Source: an uncultured Saprospiraceae bacterium (lineage in GTDB: Bacteria > Bacteroidota > Bacteroidia > Chitinophagales > Saprospiraceae). From it: DNA of 21,180 bases. Numbering within the stretch: position 1 is the stretch's first letter; every line of letters begins with the position of its first letter. Shown piece after piece: positions 7,687 through 15,915 of the stretch. The notes below the pieces were generated by a model, which had not been told where the DNA came from, searched no databases, and was given only the letters and a program-made list of their open reading frames with translations. The DNA lies in the NCBI GenBank assembly GCA_938002705.1, contig CALLAG010000205.1, forward strand, positions 1-21,180, written 5' to 3'. Position numbers and translations under genes: made by a program.

Positions 7687-7780
7687 GTATTATGCTTTAG
7701 TAAATAACTCCTGAAATAAATATAAGGAGAACCGAAAGAATAATCCAAAAATGATAAAACATAGAAGTCAATGAGAGTAC

Positions 7781-8452
7781 TTACAGTAAGTCAGGTCTCT
7801 TTGATTCCGTAATCTTCTCAGATTGACTAAGTCTCCACTCTGAGATCTTCTCATCATGGCCTGACAATAGAATATCGGGTACTTTATGACCTTTGAATTC
7901 TGCAGGTCTCGTATATACCGGAGGAGCTAATAAGCCGTCCTGGAAGGAATCTGTAAGTGCAGAAGTACCATCATTCATAACACCGGGAATAAGGCGTGAT
8001 ACGGCATCTACTAATACAGCTGCTGGCAACTCACCACCTGAGAGTACGTAGTCCCCTATGGATATCTCCTTAGTGACATGGATATCTCTGATACGCTGAT
8101 CTATACCCTTGTAGTGACCAAGAATCAACATCAATCTTCTCTGAGTAGAGAGATAATTAGCAGTGCTTTGATTGAATACATCTCCGTCGGGCGTGAGGAA
8201 AATGATCTCGTCGTAATCGTTAGATTCTTTGAGTGATGAGATGCAGTTATCTAATGGCTCTACCATCATTACCATACCTGCTCCACCACCATACTGATAG
8301 TCATCTATCTGCTTGTGTTTGCCCAGTCCATAATCTCTTAGATTTATAATATTAATCTCAAGTAGACCGGCATCTATACCACGCTTAAGTATGGAATGAG
8401 CAAAAGGGCTGTCCAAGAGTTCTGGAACAGCTGTTATAATATCAAAGACCAC
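7781..8452 (-). CDS. trmD: tRNA (guanine37-N1)-methyltransferase TrmD
   Basis: Transfers a methyl group from SAM to N1 of G37, next to the anticodon, which prevents +1 frameshifting. It has 223 residues, normal for the family. The trefoil-knot SAM site is clear: ILGHYKGIDQRI (about 110-121) and EISIGDYVLSGGELPA (129-144). The catalytic segment ALTDSFQDGLLAPPVYTRP (about 165-183) carries the family Asp at 168. DYQYGGGAGMVM (about 51-62) is also diagnostic. The start is GTG at 8452, giving VVFDIITAVPELL aligned to family N-termini; no better ATG is near. It lies 9 nt after the FKBP gene in an apparent three-gene operon. The common rpsP-rimM-trmD-rplS arrangement is absent here. Confidence 0.96.
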   Translation of the reverse strand: MVFDIITAVPELLDSPFAHSILKRGIDAGLLEINIINLRDYGLGKHKQIDDYQYGGGAGMVMMVEPLDNCISSLKESNDYDEIIFLTPDGDVFNQSTANYLSTQRRLMLILGHYKGIDQRIRDIHVTKEISIGDYVLSGGELPAAVLVDAVSRLIPGVMNDGTSALTDSFQDGLLAPPVYTRPAEFKGHKVPDILLSGHDEKISEWRLSQSEKITESKRPDLL

Positions 8453-8461
8453 AGAGTAGGA

Positions 8462-9109
8462 TTACTCTATAGCTAATAAAGTGACATCAAATATCAACGC
8501 AGAATAGGGCTTGATAGATCCACCTGCACCTCTCTCACCATATGCTAAATCATAAGGAATATAGAATCTATACTTAGATCCTACGTCCATAAGTTGGACA
8601 CCTTCTTGCCATCCTTTTATTACTCCGTTAAGCGGAAAAGATATAGGCTCATTACGGTCTACAGAAGAATCGAATACTGTACCGTCTATAAGCGTACCGT
8701 GATAGTGTACTTTCACTTTATCAAGTAGTGAAGGCTTAACACCTTCGGCAGCAGCAGCTTCTAATACTTCATACTGAAGTCCTGACTCTGTTACTTTTAC
8801 ATTGGCTTTGTTCTTATTAGCAGCTAAGAATTCTTCTCCTTCAGTTTTATTTGCTTCATGCATTTTAGCTGCAGCGCCTTCTACATGCGATCTGAAATTA
8901 GAATTAGCCTCATCTAATGTCATCTTGAGCGTCTTACCTGCATAGACATCCTCTAAAGCTTCCATAAATGATGCTTTGTCAAGATCTGTAAATCCTTGTG
9001 ACTTTAAATTTTTGGCAATGATAAGTCCTGCACTGTAACTAACTGAATCCATCTGAGCTGATAAGTTTATTGATAGTATAATGAAAAATGAAAATAATAT
9101 AGTTCTCAT
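8462..9109 (-). CDS. FKBP-type peptidyl-prolyl cis-trans isomerase, exported (Mip/FkpA-like)
   Basis: 215 residues. The N-terminal signal MRTILFSFFIILSINLSAQ suggests export to the periplasm. Residues ~20-105 are the helical dimerisation region of Mip/FkpA-type isomerases (DSVSYSAGLIIAKNLKSQG, then repeated acidic helices). Residues ~128-215 are a full FKBP domain with the drug/proline-pocket aromatics: Y136, F146-D147 in GTVFDSS, V163-I164 and W167 in GVIKGWQEG, and Y190 in AYGERGAG. It assists folding of exported proteins. It sits between the M20 peptidase gene (3-nt gap) and trmD (9-nt gap), indicating one transcript. The reason for the pairing with a tRNA methylase is unknown. Confidence 0.93.
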   Translation of the reverse strand: MRTILFSFFIILSINLSAQMDSVSYSAGLIIAKNLKSQGFTDLDKASFMEALEDVYAGKTLKMTLDEANSNFRSHVEGAAAKMHEANKTEGEEFLAANKNKANVKVTESGLQYEVLEAAAAEGVKPSLLDKVKVHYHGTLIDGTVFDSSVDRNEPISFPLNGVIKGWQEGVQLMDVGSKYRFYIPYDLAYGERGAGGSIKPYSALIFDVTLLAIE

Positions 9110-9112
9110 TGA

Positions 9113-10507
9113 TTATTTCTTTGATTTAAGTTCTGTATAATATTTAAAGTATAAAGGTATTGTTTCGATTCCTTTGTAATAGTTAAATAATCCGTAATGT
9201 TCGTTAGGAGAATGGATATCATCTGAATCTAAACCAAAGCCCATCAATACAGACTTGACGCCCATCACTTTCTCAAACATTGCTACTATAGGAATAGAGC
9301 CACCACCTCTCACTGGTATTGGGTACTTACCATAAGTATCTTTCATAGCTAAGTGGGCTGCTTTATACTCTACGGTGTCTGTAGGTGTCACTGCTGGAAA
9401 ACCACCATGGTGTGGTCTCACTTCTACCTTAACACCAGCTGGTGCTATAGACTTAAAGTGCTTAGAGAATAACTTGGTGATCTTATCAGGATGCTGATTA
9501 GGGACAAGTCTCATACTTATTTTGGCGAAAGCCTTAGAAGGCAGTACTGTCTTAGCACCTTCTCCTATGTATCCACCCCATATTCCATTGACATCTAATG
9601 TAGGTCTTGTAGAGGTTCTCTCTATAGTAGAATAGCCCTTCTCTCCCATGACGTCTTTGATCTTCAGTTCCTTCTTGTACTGCGTTATACTGAATGGTGC
9701 TGAATTGATAGCTTCTCTTTCCTTCTTAGTTAACTTAACCACATCATCATAAAAGTCTGGTATCTTGATCTTACCATTCTTATCCTTGAGAGATGCGATC
9801 ATTTCACATAGCACATTGACAGGATTAGCGACACCGCCACCATATACCCCTGAGTGCAGATCTTTATTAGGTCCAGTCACTTCTACTTCTACATAACTTA
9901 GACCTCTGAGCCCTACGGTTACACTTGGCGTTTTGTTATCGATTACTGATGTGTCTGATATGAGTACTACATCACTGGCAAGTAACTTCTTATTAGCTCT
10001 ACAGAATATCTCGAGATTATCGGATCCGACTTCCTCTTCTCCTTCGATCATAAACTTGACATTACATGGTACACCACCAGTCTGTTGCATCGTCTCGAAT
10101 GCTTTTACGTGCATATACATCTGCCCCTTATCATCACAAGCTCCACGAGCAAATATTGCTCCTTTAGGATGTTTCTTAGTCTTCTTGATAACTGGATCGA
10201 ATGGTCCACTATCCCATAGCTCTATCGGGTCAGCAGGTTGTACATCATAGTGACCATATACGAGAATAGTAGGTAGCTTCTTATCAACGATTTTCTCACC
10301 ATAGACTATCGGATGTCCCGCTGTCTTATGGATTTTGACCTTTGATAATCCAGCTTCTTTCATTCTATCGGCAAGAAACTTAGCTGCTTTCTTGACATCT
10401 CCTGCGAACTTGGGATCGGCGCTTACAGAAGGAATTCTTAATAGATCTAATAATTCATCAAGAAAACGCTTCTTGTTCTTATCTATATACTTGTTGATTG
10501 TACTCAT
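9113..10507 (-). CDS. M20-family dipeptidase (CNDP/carnosinase-like)
   Basis: 464 residues. Zinc-site motifs of the M20 family are present: H86 and catalytic D88 in VYGHYDVQP, bridging D125 in CDDKGQ, E157/E158 in IEGEEEVGS, D185 in LISDT, and the C-terminal His in DIHSPNEHYG. The inserted lid/dimerisation domain begins around GLRGLSYVEVEVTGP, about residue 200, with DLHSGVYGG supplying the His that reaches across the dimer. Overall it resembles cytosolic non-specific dipeptidases and carnosinases. There is no signal peptide, so it is probably cytoplasmic and recycles dipeptides. It is the first gene of the leftward M20-FKBP-trmD operon and is divergent from the AraC regulator. Confidence 0.93.
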   Translation of the reverse strand: MSTINKYIDKNKKRFLDELLDLLRIPSVSADPKFAGDVKKAAKFLADRMKEAGLSKVKIHKTAGHPIVYGEKIVDKKLPTILVYGHYDVQPADPIELWDSGPFDPVIKKTKKHPKGAIFARGACDDKGQMYMHVKAFETMQQTGGVPCNVKFMIEGEEEVGSDNLEIFCRANKKLLASDVVLISDTSVIDNKTPSVTVGLRGLSYVEVEVTGPNKDLHSGVYGGGVANPVNVLCEMIASLKDKNGKIKIPDFYDDVVKLTKKEREAINSAPFSITQYKKELKIKDVMGEKGYSTIERTSTRPTLDVNGIWGGYIGEGAKTVLPSKAFAKISMRLVPNQHPDKITKLFSKHFKSIAPAGVKVEVRPHHGGFPAVTPTDTVEYKAAHLAMKDTYGKYPIPVRGGGSIPIVAMFEKVMGVKSVLMGFGLDSDDIHSPNEHYGLFNYYKGIETIPLYFKYYTELKSKK

Positions 10508-10526
10508 AACTGTTAATTAATTGTTG

Positions 10527-10534
10527 CAAATGTA
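10527..10534 (-). promoter_or_regulatory. Candidate -7 element for the M20-FKBP-trmD operon
   Basis: The minus strand reads TACATTTG, an exact match to TAnnTTTG, and ends 19 nt before the M20 peptidase ATG. It is the same octamer as the pyrE element. No clear -33 box. Confidence 0.4.
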
Positions 10535-10545
10535 ATAGTCTTAAC

Positions 10546-10573
10546 TTGTGATTACTAATAAATTATAAATTTG
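10546..10573 (+). promoter_or_regulatory. Candidate promoter of the AraC-type regulator
   Basis: TTG (10546-10548), 17 nt spacer, TAAATTTG (10566-10573). This fits the TTG-N17-23-TAnnTTTG pattern known for Flavobacterium/Bacteroides main-sigma promoters. It places transcription start about 25 nt before the ATG. Confidence 0.45.
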
Positions 10574-10605
10574 AAGTAATTCCATTATTAGGGTCAATTG
10601 AAGCA

Positions 10606-11703
10606 ATGAGATATTTATTCGTTTTATCAGCAGTTTTTGCCGCATTATTCTTTTTACTGCTCGTAAGTAAGAAGAATCGAAAGTCAGAACATATATTTCT
10701 TGCTGTCATATTCCTACTAATAACGATCAACAGTTATTATGTATTTCAGTTTTATGATAGTGACGATTTCTACTACGTACCTTATTTTTCTGAGCTTAAT
10801 TATGCAATTCCATTACTATACGGGACTTTGCTATGGTTCTATTCCAGAGCACTTACTAATGCCCGATTTGCATTTACAAAGATCGATGGCCTCCACTTCT
10901 TACCTTTCATCATATTCTCATGCATTATTATAAGTCCACTACTATTAGGTACAACGCTTATAGAATCTAAGCATGTAGGATATCCATTTATAAAATTACT
11001 GATTACACCTTTCTATCTATTTGGGACTTTGCTTCTGCTTAAGAAGTATAGAAAACAGCTAAAAGAAGCGTACTCATACGAACTGGAAGTTAACTTGATG
11101 TGGCTCACATGGATCGTCGCTGGAGCTATTGTTCTATGGTTAATAGCTACCTCTGGATATATCTACAATATATTTAGCGATCAACAGATGACTCTGTTAT
11201 TTGATTTCTATGTAATTGGTTTTTTGGCGATATATTTATTTGCACTGACATATGTTGCTATCACACGTACTGACATATTCTCTAAGTATACAGAGAAGGT
11301 CATCCCTACTAAAATAGCGGAAATAGAGCCCGATGAGATTGCAGAAATAGAACCAATTACAGGTCACTATAGTGAAGAGCTAAAAAATCTGAAAAAAATC
11401 GTGGAAGACAAAGAGCTCTACCTCGACCCGTTATTATCGATCAACAAGCTATCCGAAATAACAAAAATACCACAGTACAAAATATCTAAAATCCTCAATA
11501 GCCAACTCGATCAAAGTTTCTATGACTTCATCAATGGCTACAGAATAGAAGCTGTCAAAACCCAAATGGATAACGGTGCTGCAGATGATCTGAGCATACT
11601 CGGCATCGCTATGGATTGTGGCTTTAATTCTAAAGCTTCATTTAATAGAGTATTCAAAAAACGAGAAGGGATAACGCCTTCTCAGTATCTGAAGGGCCTC
11701 TAA
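10606..11703 (+). CDS. Membrane-anchored AraC-family transcriptional regulator
   Basis: 365 residues. Residues 1-222 hold about seven hydrophobic helices (for example 4-20, 29-48, 65-80, 96-115, 127-145, 163-183, 200-220), an integral-membrane sensor region common in Bacteroidota. A short acidic linker contains the direct repeat IAEIEP-DE-IAEIEP (237-250). The C-terminal ~100 residues (262-365) are an AraC/XylS DNA-binding domain with two HTH motifs: SINKLSEITKIPQYKISKILN, then LSILGIAMDCGFNSKASFNRVFKK and the signature ending REGITPSQY. The ligand and targets cannot be read from sequence. It is divergent from the M20-FKBP-trmD operon (98-nt gap) and convergent with the prolyl oligopeptidase gene. 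Confidence 0.9.
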   Translation: MRYLFVLSAVFAALFFLLLVSKKNRKSEHIFLAVIFLLITINSYYVFQFYDSDDFYYVPYFSELNYAIPLLYGTLLWFYSRALTNARFAFTKIDGLHFLPFIIFSCIIISPLLLGTTLIESKHVGYPFIKLLITPFYLFGTLLLLKKYRKQLKEAYSYELEVNLMWLTWIVAGAIVLWLIATSGYIYNIFSDQQMTLLFDFYVIGFLAIYLFALTYVAITRTDIFSKYTEKVIPTKIAEIEPDEIAEIEPITGHYSEELKNLKKIVEDKELYLDPLLSINKLSEITKIPQYKISKILNSQLDQSFYDFINGYRIEAVKTQMDNGAADDLSILGIAMDCGFNSKASFNRVFKKREGITPSQYLKGL

Positions 11704-11776
11704 GGAATTATAGAATTTCTATTAGATTCTACAATACACATATCTTAAACACTAGCCAATTAGATAAGTACTAACT

Positions 11777-13921
11777 CTACCCCTCAATATACTTTACAGG
11801 ACTTTCCGTATTATAAAAGAAAAAAGACCAACGGTCTGCTTCCTCTTCTATAATCTTAGATGTAGGCTTACCAGCTCCGTGGCCTGCATCTACAGCTATT
11901 CTCAGGATGACAGGATTCTTACCTTTATGTACTTTCTGTAGCTTAGCACCAAACTTAAATGAGTGAGCAGGCACTACTCTATCATCATGGTCAGCCGTTG
12001 TTATCATAGTAGCAGGATATTCTACACCTTCCTTGAGATTATGCAGCGGTGAGTAACTTAATAGATTCTCAAAGTGCTCTGGATCATCACTGGAACCATA
12101 CTCTGGTACCCAACCCCAGCCTACTGTAAACTTATGATACCTCAGCATATCCATAACACCTACTGCGGGAAATGCAGCACCAAATAAATCTGGTCTCTGT
12201 GTCATAGCAGCACCTACAAGCAACCCACCATTAGAACCACCAGCGATGGCCAGTTTCTCTGATGAAGTATACTTCTCATCTATAAGATATTCGGCAGCAG
12301 CTATATAGTCATCGAATACATTCTGCTTATTATGGAGCATCCCTGCTTTATGCCACTCCTCTCCATATTCTCCACCACCTCTCAGATTAGGCATAGCGTA
12401 TACACCACCGTTCTCTAACAGTATTATACGTGATGTGCTGAATGATGGTGTAAGATTGACATTGAATCCACCATAAGCATAGAGGTAAGTTGGGTTATTG
12501 CCATCTAAGACTAAGCCTTTCTTATGGACTATGAACATTGGGATTTTTGTTCCGTCTTTACTCGTATAGAATACTTGCTTCTCTACATAGTCCGCTGGAT
12601 CAAACTTGAGATCTGCTTCGAAGAATTCTGTGGATGAATCTGCCTCTACATCATACTTATAGATCGTGTTAGGGATTGTAAATGAACTGAAGGAATAGAA
12701 AAATTCTTTATCATTTTTTCTTCCACCGAATCCATTAGCGGTACCCAGTCCTGGCAATTTAATTTCTTTCTTATTACTTCCATCTATATCATAACGATAG
12801 ATTCTTGTTGTTACATCCTTGAGATAATTGGCCCATAGTTTTCCGGCACCAGTACTTACACCTTGCAGTAGATCTTCTGTCTCAGGTATCACTTCCTTCC
12901 ATGATTTTGCTTCTGGAGATTTAAGATCGATGTCTATTAATTTATATTTGGGAGCAGCTATATCAGTCATGACCAGTAGATGGTCACCTACGTTATCTAT
13001 GACAGAACTTTTATTTTTGAATCCTTTGAATAGTGGCGTAATGGGTTCATTATCCTTAAGGTTCTTATAGTATGTCTCGAATCCATCAGTACCAGTAGAA
13101 GCATAGAGGATTAGATATTCTTTGCTTTCAGTAATACTGCAAAAGTGATAGATCAATGGTTCATTATCATTACCGAATATCTTCTTATCCTCCGACTGAT
13201 CAGTTCCTAACTTATGATAGTATACGGCATGATATTCATTCTTGGCGCTGAGTTCTGAACCATCACTTGGTGCAGGATACCTACTATAGAAAAATCCATT
13301 AGCATCCCAGTTAGCACCAGAGAACTTAACCCACTTTAGTACATCAGGCATTTTCTTTTTGGTCGCTACTTCCATGACATGTATTTCTTGCCAGTCACTT
13401 CCACTACTGGACTGAGCATAGGCTACATACTTATCATCAGCTGAGAACCCCAATAGGTTGATGGACACTGTCCCATCATCTGACAATTCATTAGGATTGA
13501 TGAATATTTCAGGTTGTCCATCAAGCCCTTTCTGATAGAATATGACGGATTGATTCTGTAAGCCATCATTCTTGCTGAAGAAGTAATAGTCTCCGATCTT
13601 ATATGGAGAACTGAGCTTTACATAATTAAACAACTCCTCATATCGATCCTTGATTGCTTCACGATAAGGTATAGACTCCAGGTATCCAAATGTGACTTCA
13701 TTCTGATCTTTAACCCACGCTTTTACATCCTCAGCAGTATCTATCTCTAACCATCTGTATTCGTCCACAATAGAAGTCCCATTGTAATCGTCTATGACGC
13801 TTGTATCTCTTTTAGTGTCTGGATATATCAGTGTTTCCTTAGATTCTTTCATAGTTATATTGTCATTATGACAAGATTGTAGTGTAATAATAGCTATGAT
13901 TAGTATGAGTAGTTTATTCAT
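11777..13921 (-). CDS. Prolyl oligopeptidase (S9A), lipoprotein form
   Basis: Serine peptidase cleaving short peptides after proline. It has 714 residues, as usual for the family. The catalytic triad is visible: S563 in AGGSNGGLLVG, D647 in DHDDRVVPAHS, H681 in DAGHGAGKPT. The N-terminal half is a seven-bladed beta-propeller (about 80-440) between short N-terminal residues and the alpha/beta hydrolase. The RGGGEYGEEWH segment (514-524) is typical of S9A. Residues 1-17 form a lipoprotein signal with lipobox LQSC (Cys17), so the enzyme is probably anchored to the outer or inner membrane, unlike cytosolic eukaryotic POPs. The next residues, HNDN, contain one Asp. Surface exposure is possible but undecided. 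It appears monocistronic. Confidence 0.95.
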   Translation of the reverse strand: MNKLLILIIAIITLQSCHNDNITMKESKETLIYPDTKRDTSVIDDYNGTSIVDEYRWLEIDTAEDVKAWVKDQNEVTFGYLESIPYREAIKDRYEELFNYVKLSSPYKIGDYYFFSKNDGLQNQSVIFYQKGLDGQPEIFINPNELSDDGTVSINLLGFSADDKYVAYAQSSSGSDWQEIHVMEVATKKKMPDVLKWVKFSGANWDANGFFYSRYPAPSDGSELSAKNEYHAVYYHKLGTDQSEDKKIFGNDNEPLIYHFCSITESKEYLILYASTGTDGFETYYKNLKDNEPITPLFKGFKNKSSVIDNVGDHLLVMTDIAAPKYKLIDIDLKSPEAKSWKEVIPETEDLLQGVSTGAGKLWANYLKDVTTRIYRYDIDGSNKKEIKLPGLGTANGFGGRKNDKEFFYSFSSFTIPNTIYKYDVEADSSTEFFEADLKFDPADYVEKQVFYTSKDGTKIPMFIVHKKGLVLDGNNPTYLYAYGGFNVNLTPSFSTSRIILLENGGVYAMPNLRGGGEYGEEWHKAGMLHNKQNVFDDYIAAAEYLIDEKYTSSEKLAIAGGSNGGLLVGAAMTQRPDLFGAAFPAVGVMDMLRYHKFTVGWGWVPEYGSSDDPEHFENLLSYSPLHNLKEGVEYPATMITTADHDDRVVPAHSFKFGAKLQKVHKGKNPVILRIAVDAGHGAGKPTSKIIEEEADRWSFFFYNTESPVKYIEG

Positions 13922-13984
13922 AGTGGAGATTAATTAATTAAATCTTACAGCTATTTTATAGCTATTTTTAAAATATAGATAACG

Positions 13985-13992
13985 CAAAAATA
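13985..13992 (-). promoter_or_regulatory. Candidate -7 element for the prolyl oligopeptidase gene
   Basis: The minus strand reads TATTTTTG (TAnnTTTG) 63 nt before the ATG. The -33 region lacks a clear TTG, so it is a weak call. Confidence 0.28.
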
Positions 13993-14071
13993 AGATAGTA
14001 AACTAAAAACTTAGAAAGTGTATCGCAGATGTATCAGATACAAGGTTATATTTTAATAAATTTATGCCATA

Positions 14072-14728
14072 ATGAAAATAACAGTCACGTCTACCATTAT
14101 AATAGGATTAAGAAGTATGTGCTGCTTCATGGGCATATTAATCTTATCACAGAGCCAAGGTATATCACAAGAAGATATGCGATGGTTTGACCCTAATAGC
14201 ATTAGCTATAACTCTGAAGACATAGTCCCTGCTGACTGTGACCTCACATATATAGGAATAGATGACGAATTAGGTGTAGAAGTCGTAGATTTTGAGTCAA
14301 GACCATTATTCATGCATACACAACCTCAGGTAAAAAAGTGGATGAAAGACAAATACCTACTAGAATGCTCAGCTAATATCTACAGAGCTGACAAAACTGC
14401 TTTTCTTCTACTTCATCTCAAAATTAATTCTGAAAACGCAAAGCATGCATATGGCGATCTTGAAAAAGGGTCTAAACTTAAAATCACATTTGATGATGGC
14501 GAGCACATATATGTAGAAAACATAGAAAGAGATAGAGGTACAGCCAAGAGGTCAAAAGGAATCACTAACTACAAGGGTATCTACCCTTTAGATGGTTTTG
14601 ACACAAAAGAATTAAGTAAGAAAGTAATATCACTGATAGGTGTCGTATGGGAAGAGGGCTATCAAGAATATGAAGTACAAAACTTCAACCTTATAAAAAA
14701 TCAAATCAACTGTCTGAAAAAGTTATAA
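14072..14728 (+). CDS. Secreted protein of unknown function upstream of miaE
   Basis: 218 residues; the family is not recognised. The first ~32 residues look like a signal peptide (basic residues at the start, a hydrophobic run, SQSQGISQ as a possible cleavage region). The mature part is mixed alpha/beta and charged, with no repeats. Segments such as ADKTAFLLLHLKINSENAKH, KGSKLKITFDDGEHIYVENI and KVISLIGVVWEEGYQEYEV suggest a small beta-rich domain. The stop TAA directly abuts the ATG of miaE with no gap, so translation is probably coupled. It may be a hypothetical protein restricted to this phylum. There are no catalytic motifs to support a function. Confidence 0.6.
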   Translation: MKITVTSTIIIGLRSMCCFMGILILSQSQGISQEDMRWFDPNSISYNSEDIVPADCDLTYIGIDDELGVEVVDFESRPLFMHTQPQVKKWMKDKYLLECSANIYRADKTAFLLLHLKINSENAKHAYGDLEKGSKLKITFDDGEHIYVENIERDRGTAKRSKGITNYKGIYPLDGFDTKELSKKVISLIGVVWEEGYQEYEVQNFNLIKNQINCLKKL

Positions 14729-15310
14729 ATGCTGGGACTAAAACTACCTACAGATCCACGATGGGTCAATCTCGCAGAGATGAGCCTCGAAGAAATACTT
14801 ACAGATCACGCATATTGCGAGCAGAAGGCCACAATATCTTGTATATCGCTGATACAAGGATTTCCTGAAAAGGAAAGAATAGTCAATGAGTTATCACCGA
14901 TAGTGCAAGAAGAATGGAGTCACTTCCAACTCGTACTGAAAGAACTCAAAAAAAGAGGACTAAAATTAGGCTTCCAAAGGAAAGATGAATATGTCAATAA
15001 GCTCCTGCAATTTCAGCAGAAAGGAGGAGGAAGAGATATCAGCTTAATGGAACGTCTCCTCACATTTGCACTCATAGAGGCACGTTCATGCGAGCGATTC
15101 AGATTATTATCTCTGCATATCTCTGACGAATCCCTGAAGGAGTTCTATCATGGCTTTATGGTATCAGAAGCAGGTCACTACAGACTATTCTTAGACCTTG
15201 CTAAAGAATATGGTGATGAAGCAATCGTCAAAAAAAGATGGCAAGAATACTTAGATTACGAAAAGACAATAATGGATGATCTCACACTACGTGGTGACAG
15301 GATGCATTAG
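14729..15310 (+). CDS. miaE: tRNA-(ms2io6A)-hydroxylase MiaE
   Basis: Diiron monooxygenase that hydroxylates the isopentenyl group of ms2i6A at tRNA position 37, using O2. It has 193 residues. All six expected iron ligands of the ferritin-like four-helix bundle are in place: E31 in CEQKA, E62 and H65 in EEWSHF, E117 in IEARSCERF, and E147 and H150 in SEAGHYRLF. The opening LPTDPRWVNLAEMSLEEILTDHAYCEQKA region is diagnostic. The gene follows the unknown secreted gene without a gap, and a methyltransferase gene starts 14 nt later. Function implies that the genome also carries miaA and miaB; neither is in this window. Confidence 0.93.
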   Translation: MLGLKLPTDPRWVNLAEMSLEEILTDHAYCEQKATISCISLIQGFPEKERIVNELSPIVQEEWSHFQLVLKELKKRGLKLGFQRKDEYVNKLLQFQQKGGGRDISLMERLLTFALIEARSCERFRLLSLHISDESLKEFYHGFMVSEAGHYRLFLDLAKEYGDEAIVKKRWQEYLDYEKTIMDDLTLRGDRMH

Positions 15311-15324
15311 AGATAATTATACAT

Positions 15325-15906
15325 ATGGCTCAAGACAACTACTGGAACCAAAGATATGTCAATAAAGAGACTGGCTGGGACATAGGCTACCCTTCTACTC
15401 CGATTAAAGAATACATAGATCAACTTACAGATAAGACAATAGATATTCTCGTACCTGGTGGAGGGAACTCATATGAAGCAGAGTACATCTACAAGCAAGG
15501 CTTCTCGAATGTTGTGGTAATAGACATAGCCTCTATACCTCTACAAAATATACAATCAAGAGTCCCTGACTTTCCCGCCAAACAGCTTATCAATGCTGAT
15601 TTTTTTGATCACAAAGGATCATATGATCTGATTATTGAACAAACCTTTTTCTGTGCATTAGATCCAGCACTACGTAAGAACTGGTTGATACAAATGCACC
15701 AACTTCTCAAAACGAACGGCAAAGTCGTCGGACTTATGTTCGACAAGACATTCTCTACAGAAGGACCTCCTCATGGCGGATCAGAAGCAGAGTATCGTCA
15801 GTTATTTAAAGATACATTCGATATAGAGACTATGACTACAGCCTACAACTCCATACCATCAAGAGCAGGTACAGAACTGTTCGTCAAGCTGAGTAAGAAG
15901 AATTAA
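15325..15906 (+). CDS. TPMT-family SAM-dependent methyltransferase
   Basis: 193 residues, belonging to the thiopurine S-methyltransferase / harmless-to-ozone-layer thiol methyltransferase family. The start YWNQRYVNKETGWDIGYPSTPIKEY matches the family entry motif (WxxRY....GWD.G..sPp). SAM-binding motif I is ILVPGGGNSYEAEYI (about 41-55). VVVIDIAS (63-70) supplies the acidic SAM-ribose contact. DLIIEQTFFCALDPALR (about 100-116) is the typical post-II region. Relatives methylate thiols, selenium or tellurium compounds, or halide/thiocyanate ions; the substrate here is not known. It is in a probable operon with miaE. It converges on the desaturase gene at only 9 nt. Confidence 0.85.
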   Translation: MAQDNYWNQRYVNKETGWDIGYPSTPIKEYIDQLTDKTIDILVPGGGNSYEAEYIYKQGFSNVVVIDIASIPLQNIQSRVPDFPAKQLINADFFDHKGSYDLIIEQTFFCALDPALRKNWLIQMHQLLKTNGKVVGLMFDKTFSTEGPPHGGSEAEYRQLFKDTFDIETMTTAYNSIPSRAGTELFVKLSKKN

Positions 15907-15915
15907 TAACCTAAT

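Noticed and set aside
11663..11683. GAGAAGG/CCTTCTC inverted repeat near the end of the AraC gene
   Set aside because: Lies within conserved codons (REGITPSQ region) with no T-run after it; probably coincidence.
11711..11731. TAGAAT/ATTCTA weak hairpin between convergent genes
   Set aside because: Six AT-rich pairs with a 9-nt loop and no T-run; not a credible terminator.
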